Notes under the pieces: model-generated
What the model was told of the DNA's origin: nothing
What the model saw: the letters and a program-made list of their open reading frames with translations, nothing else
Databases searched by the model: none
In this document: positions 60,552-64,000 of the stretch, in pieces
How the letters are laid out: each line of letters begins with the position of its first letter
How positions within the stretch are numbered: the first letter of the stretch is position 1
Source: Chryseobacterium arthrosphaerae
GTDB taxonomy: Bacteria; Bacteroidota; Bacteroidia; Flavobacteriales; Weeksellaceae
Assembly: GCF_001684965.1 (NCBI RefSeq)
Contig: NZ_MAYG01000001.1
Location: 992,001-1,056,000, forward strand
Direction of reading: 5' to 3'
Length of the DNA: 64,000 nucleotides
Position numbers and translations under genes: made by a program

Positions 60552-60902
60552 TTATTTTTTAAGATCATTCAGTTCCGCTTCTACATCCTTTACTACGTCT
60601 GCAGTTTTAGAAACGATCTGATCTTTGTATTTGTCATATCCGTCTTTTACAGTATGTGCCACACTGTTTGCCGTTTCTTTGAAAGTAGAAGAAATATTGC
60701 TGTATTGGTCTTTTACTTTTTCAGAAACCTCACCGTATTTGTTTTTAGCCTGGTCTTTCAGATCATTGGCCTTTGTTTTGATTTTTTTTCTGGTTTCTTT
60801 TCCTTCTTCCGGTGCGTAAAGCATTCCTAAGATTACACCCGCCGCAGCACCTGCAAGAAGTCCTGCCAATATACCTGCTGTATTATTTCCTTTTCTAGAC
60901 AT
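60552..60902 (-). CDS. YtxH domain protein
   Basis: A 116-residue protein. An N-terminal glycine-rich membrane helix (ILAGLLAGAAAGVILGMLYA) with the family motif YAPEEGKETRKKI is followed by a long charged helix (KTKANDLKDQAKNKYGEVSE onward) that resembles LEA-like coils. YtxH proteins are stress-induced envelope proteins of unknown mechanism. It is followed by a terminator and the holin-like gene on the same strand. Confidence 0.88.
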   Translation of the reverse strand: MSRKGNNTAGILAGLLAGAAAGVILGMLYAPEEGKETRKKIKTKANDLKDQAKNKYGEVSEKVKDQYSNISSTFKETANSVAHTVKDGYDKYKDQIVSKTADVVKDVEAELNDLKK

Positions 60903-60997
60903 TTTAAGTTTTTTAATAATTAATAATAGATTAGTTTTTACAGTAATAAAACTTACAATTTGTATACCAAAGGAGGCTGTAAGCCTATTAAAAATTG

Positions 60998-61672
60998 TTA
61001 AATCTTTTCGATGTGAGATAAAATAAGCTCAATCGTTTCGTCTTTGGTCAGTTCAGAATTGTCAATAACAATAGCATCGTTAGCCTGCTTCAATGGAGCT
61101 ATTTCACGCTCACTGTCGATTTTGTCCCGTTCAATAAGGTTCTGCTTTACCTGCTCTTTATCTGCCTCTATACCCAGTCCTTTTAATTCCAGGAATCTTC
61201 TGTTGGTTCTTTCATCAATACTGGCAGTAAGGAAGAATTTATAGTCTGCATTTGGCAGAACTACTGTCCCAATGTCACGTCCGTCCATAATAACGCCGCC
61301 TTTTTCTGCCAAAGAACGCTGTGACTGCAAGAGGAAGTCTCTTACTTCTTTCTGTTTGGCGACAAGGCTTACGTTGTCAGAAACGATATTGGTACGGATT
61401 TCTTTGGAGATATCGGTATCATTCAGGAAAAGGATCAGTGTTCCTTCATTGTTTTTGAATTCAAGATGAATCCGTCCGAAAGAAGAGAATAAGGTATTCA
61501 GGTCAATTTCGCCGTTATCATTCAGGCAGTGCTGCAGTGCATACCAGGTAACACCTCTGTAAAGCGCTCCTGTGTCCATATGGATAAGTCCTAGTTTATC
61601 AGCAATGATTTTAGAAATAGAACTTTTTCCGGTAGACGAGTACCCATCGATAGCTATTACAGGTTTTTTCAT
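60998..61672 (-). CDS. cmk: Cytidylate kinase
   Basis: Cytidylate kinase of 224 residues, phosphorylating CMP and dCMP with ATP. P-loop is IDGYSSTGKSSISK (8-21), the CMP site includes DTGALYRG (about 32-39), and GGVIMDGRDIGTVVLPNADY is the conserved centre, with RTNRRFLEL in the lid. All needed motifs are present. It lies 83 bases downstream of porQ on the same strand, possibly cotranscribed. Confidence 0.94.
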   Translation of the reverse strand: MKKPVIAIDGYSSTGKSSISKIIADKLGLIHMDTGALYRGVTWYALQHCLNDNGEIDLNTLFSSFGRIHLEFKNNEGTLILFLNDTDISKEIRTNIVSDNVSLVAKQKEVRDFLLQSQRSLAEKGGVIMDGRDIGTVVLPNADYKFFLTASIDERTNRRFLELKGLGIEADKEQVKQNLIERDKIDSEREIAPLKQANDAIVIDNSELTKDETIELILSHIEKI

Positions 61673-61755
61673 ACTGCAAATTTCAAGATTTTTTTTAGAA
61701 AATCAAGAAAAGCTAAGAAATTTCTTACTTATTTTAAGATTTTTCAGGAGGTAGC

Positions 61756-62748
61756 TTATTCTCCTCTGTGGCTGGAAAGGTCCATGGAGATTCCTATCTG
61801 ATTGACGTTCGAAGAGTTGTGATATCTTACATGAGCATAATCGATACGGAATCTGGATACTTTCACCCCAAATCCTGCAGAAAGTCCGGAGAAGTTTCTT
61901 TGATCTGCCACGGCAAGCTCATTCCCTCTTCTTACGTTATACCCAAGCCTGATGTTGAAGTTTTTTTCAGGGAAAAGTTCAGCTCCTAATGAGAAATGGT
62001 CTGCAATTTTTCTTCCTGCATTCACCTTTTGCCCGTCTTTATTATATTCTGAAGAAATATCAAACTTCTGAAGGTCGTGTGCTGTAATGGTAACTGCAAG
62101 AGGGAAGTTCTTGATCGTTTTGGTATATCCAAGGTCAATTCTGAACGGAAGGTTTTCTCTTACTCCGTTGAATGATTTCAGCTGGAAACCGAAATTTCTC
62201 AGTACCAGGGAAAGTACTTCCTTATTCTTTTTATTATGATAGGTAACCCCCGCAGTTCCTGAAATAGCGGAAGAAGTATAGTTGTCAATTTTTGAGGTAA
62301 CGAAATTAAGTCCTCCGCCAATCGTCCAGTCTTCTTCAAACTGGTAGGCATAGCCGGCACCAATGGCAACGTCCGAAGCCTTGAATTCTCCGTCCTGAAA
62401 ACCACTCTCATCCGTTCTCGGAGTACTTCCGTAGCTCATATACCGGGCATTGATGGTCGCCATATGACCATTCTCAAAATCTTTGGCATACGCTATGGTT
62501 CCGTATTTTGAGTCGGCAAGATAAGCCGTGGCATTTACAGAAAGCTGCTTGTCTGAATCTTTATTTAACAGGGCCGGGTTTGCAATAGCAAAGGAAACAT
62601 CATAATCTCTTATCGAAATCGCATCTCCACCCAAAGCAGCCTGTCTTGCAGATACAGGTACATTTAAGAAAGGATAAACATTTGTTCCTGTTTGTGCATA
62701 AGAAACAATTCCTGATAGAAATAATGAAAAAATGATAATTTTCTTCAA
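61756..62748 (-). CDS. porQ: Type IX secretion protein PorQ
   Basis: An outer-membrane beta-barrel protein of 330 residues, of the T9SS PorQ type. After the signal MKKIIIFSLFLSGIVSYAQ, the start NVYPFLNVPVSARQAALGGD is typical of PorQ. The rest is barrel-like (YGTIAYAKDFENGHMATINA, ENLPFRIDLGYTKTIKNFPLA). In P. gingivalis PorQ helps anchor surface cargo with PorU, PorV and PorZ; here its cargo could include the two type A tail proteins in this window. The cmk neighbour is common in Flavobacteriia. Confidence 0.82.
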   Translation of the reverse strand: MKKIIIFSLFLSGIVSYAQTGTNVYPFLNVPVSARQAALGGDAISIRDYDVSFAIANPALLNKDSDKQLSVNATAYLADSKYGTIAYAKDFENGHMATINARYMSYGSTPRTDESGFQDGEFKASDVAIGAGYAYQFEEDWTIGGGLNFVTSKIDNYTSSAISGTAGVTYHNKKNKEVLSLVLRNFGFQLKSFNGVRENLPFRIDLGYTKTIKNFPLAVTITAHDLQKFDISSEYNKDGQKVNAGRKIADHFSLGAELFPEKNFNIRLGYNVRRGNELAVADQRNFSGLSAGFGVKVSRFRIDYAHVRYHNSSNVNQIGISMDLSSHRGE

Positions 62749-62766
62749 CTCAATTTATAATTAATG

Positions 62767-62796
62767 CAAAAATAATCCTTTTTCGTACTTTTCAAA
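62767..62796 (-). promoter_or_regulatory. Promoter of porQ
   Basis: On the minus strand TTTG (62796-62793), then 18 bases, then TATTTTTG (62774-62767), both consensus boxes. The ATG is 19 bases downstream. Confidence 0.7.
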
Positions 62797-62853
62797 ATAT
62801 TTCGGACATTATTTCTATTTAAATATTTTTCTTTTATCAATATTTTTAATGAT

Positions 62854-62861
62854 TATATTTG
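62854..62861 (+). promoter_or_regulatory. -7 box of pyrH
   Basis: TATATTTG is a full TAnnTTTG match 53 bases before the ATG. No clear -33 was found. Confidence 0.5.
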
Positions 62862-62911
62862 CAAAACCAAATTCTGGGGAAAACAACGCTAATAAAAGTT
62901 ATTAAAAATAA

Positions 62912-63622
<711 letters not shown>

Positions 63623-63715
63623 TGAGACAGCAGGTAGCCGATAATAGGTATCAGAATAAATTATTTTACTATTCCCTTTATTTTCCCTGCCCGATCAGAC
63701 TTCTATAAAAATTGA

Positions 63716-63759
63716 AACCACCTGTCATAGCTTCAACTGCTGTGACAGGTGGTTTTTTT
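63716..63759 (+). terminator. Terminator of pyrH
   Basis: AACCACCTGTCA (63716-63727) pairs with TGACAGGTGGTT (63743-63754), followed by further T. Confidence 0.85.
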
Positions 63760-63770
63760 ATGAAATTATA

Positions 63771-64000
63771 TTACTCTTTACCTGCCATAGCGACTATTTT
63801 GCTAACTGCAGGAGTATCAATAAAACCGGGCTCTTTTGCAGCATCAGTATTGCTGTTTAAAGGATATTGAGTAGTGTTGACACCCACACTGATACCCTGG
63901 CTTCCTGTAAAAACACCGCTGGCCGTTGTTGAAATTCCTCCGCCTACAAAATCGTATCCTGAAGTATCAATAATATTATTCGCTATACAATCTGAAAAAA
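63771..64000 (-). CDS. C-terminal part of an unknown protein, partial
   Basis: The minus strand is open from the window edge to TAA at 63771-63773, 75 codons. The sequence is rich in Gly, Thr, Ser and Asn (ASGVFTGSQGISVGVNTTQY, ending SKIVAMAGKE), with one Cys near the edge. It has the composition of an exported beta-rich protein, but no family was recognised. The gene continues past base 64000. Confidence 0.55.
   Translation of the reverse strand, partial: FSDCIANNIIDTSGYDFVGGGISTTASGVFTGSQGISVGVNTTQYPLNSNTDAAKEPGFIDTPAVSKIVAMAGKE

Overview
The window looks like chromosomal DNA of a Bacteroidota member of the Flavobacteriia, most likely Chryseobacterium or a close Weeksellaceae relative. 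The support is AT-rich DNA, proteins with type IX secretion (T9SS) sorting tails, a GLPGLI protein, PorQ, TamL, a TonB receptor, a VgrG/DUF4280 island, and many promoters with the Bacteroidota -7 box TAnnTTTG. The genus is inferred from gene content and style, not from a marker gene.

Layout. 0-9.5 kb: end of a thiolase, a GEVED/T9SS protein, a GLPGLI protein, a large SWIM-SNF2 helicase, an SDR oxidoreductase with an AraC regulator, and a second T9SS protein. 9.5-16.7 kb: two AraC/MFS divergons, with a small NTF2-like gene behind the second transporter, then a MarR gene overlapping a gene for a secreted unknown. 17.4-30 kb: a type VI secretion accessory island with VgrG, a HET-C-like putative effector, a lipoprotein, an unknown protein, a DUF4280 PAAR-like protein, a 960-residue putative effector, another lipoprotein and two membrane proteins. 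30-34.7 kb: tRNA-Arg(CCT), two alpha/beta hydrolases, an NAD(P)-binding protein and a methyltransferase. 34.8-42.7 kb: uvrA, a TonB receptor with a DUF2490 protein, an HD hydrolase, a YegP-like protein and small secreted proteins. 42.7-51.6 kb: a beta-oxidation cluster (acyl-CoA dehydrogenase, thiolase, hydroxyacyl-CoA dehydrogenase/enoyl-CoA hydratase fusion, MarR regulator) interrupted by a WG/MORN-type protein and by a REP-flanked RAYT transposase. 51.7-56.2 kb: FecCDE-type ABC importer parts, a TlpA-like thioredoxin, a PaaE-like reductase and a SanA-like protein. 56.2-64 kb: TamL, an SpoU methyltransferase, a YtxH/holin-like stress cluster, cmk, porQ, pyrH and a partial gene.

Regulation can be read unusually well. 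Two AraC-associated promoters each carry a 13-bp direct repeat with exactly 21-bp spacing, just upstream of the expected -33 region. Both MarR genes have long palindromes at their own promoters. The palindrome at the beta-oxidation cluster is present twice, 83 bp apart, which suggests a FadR-like role for that MarR protein.

The most interesting system is the VgrG island: two putative effector/immunity modules, one with a zincin-like motif joined to a HET-C domain. A 16-codon ORF with its own terminator (38.1 kb) and a 26-codon ORF coupled by ATGA to the next gene (23.0 kb) are candidate overlooked small genes.
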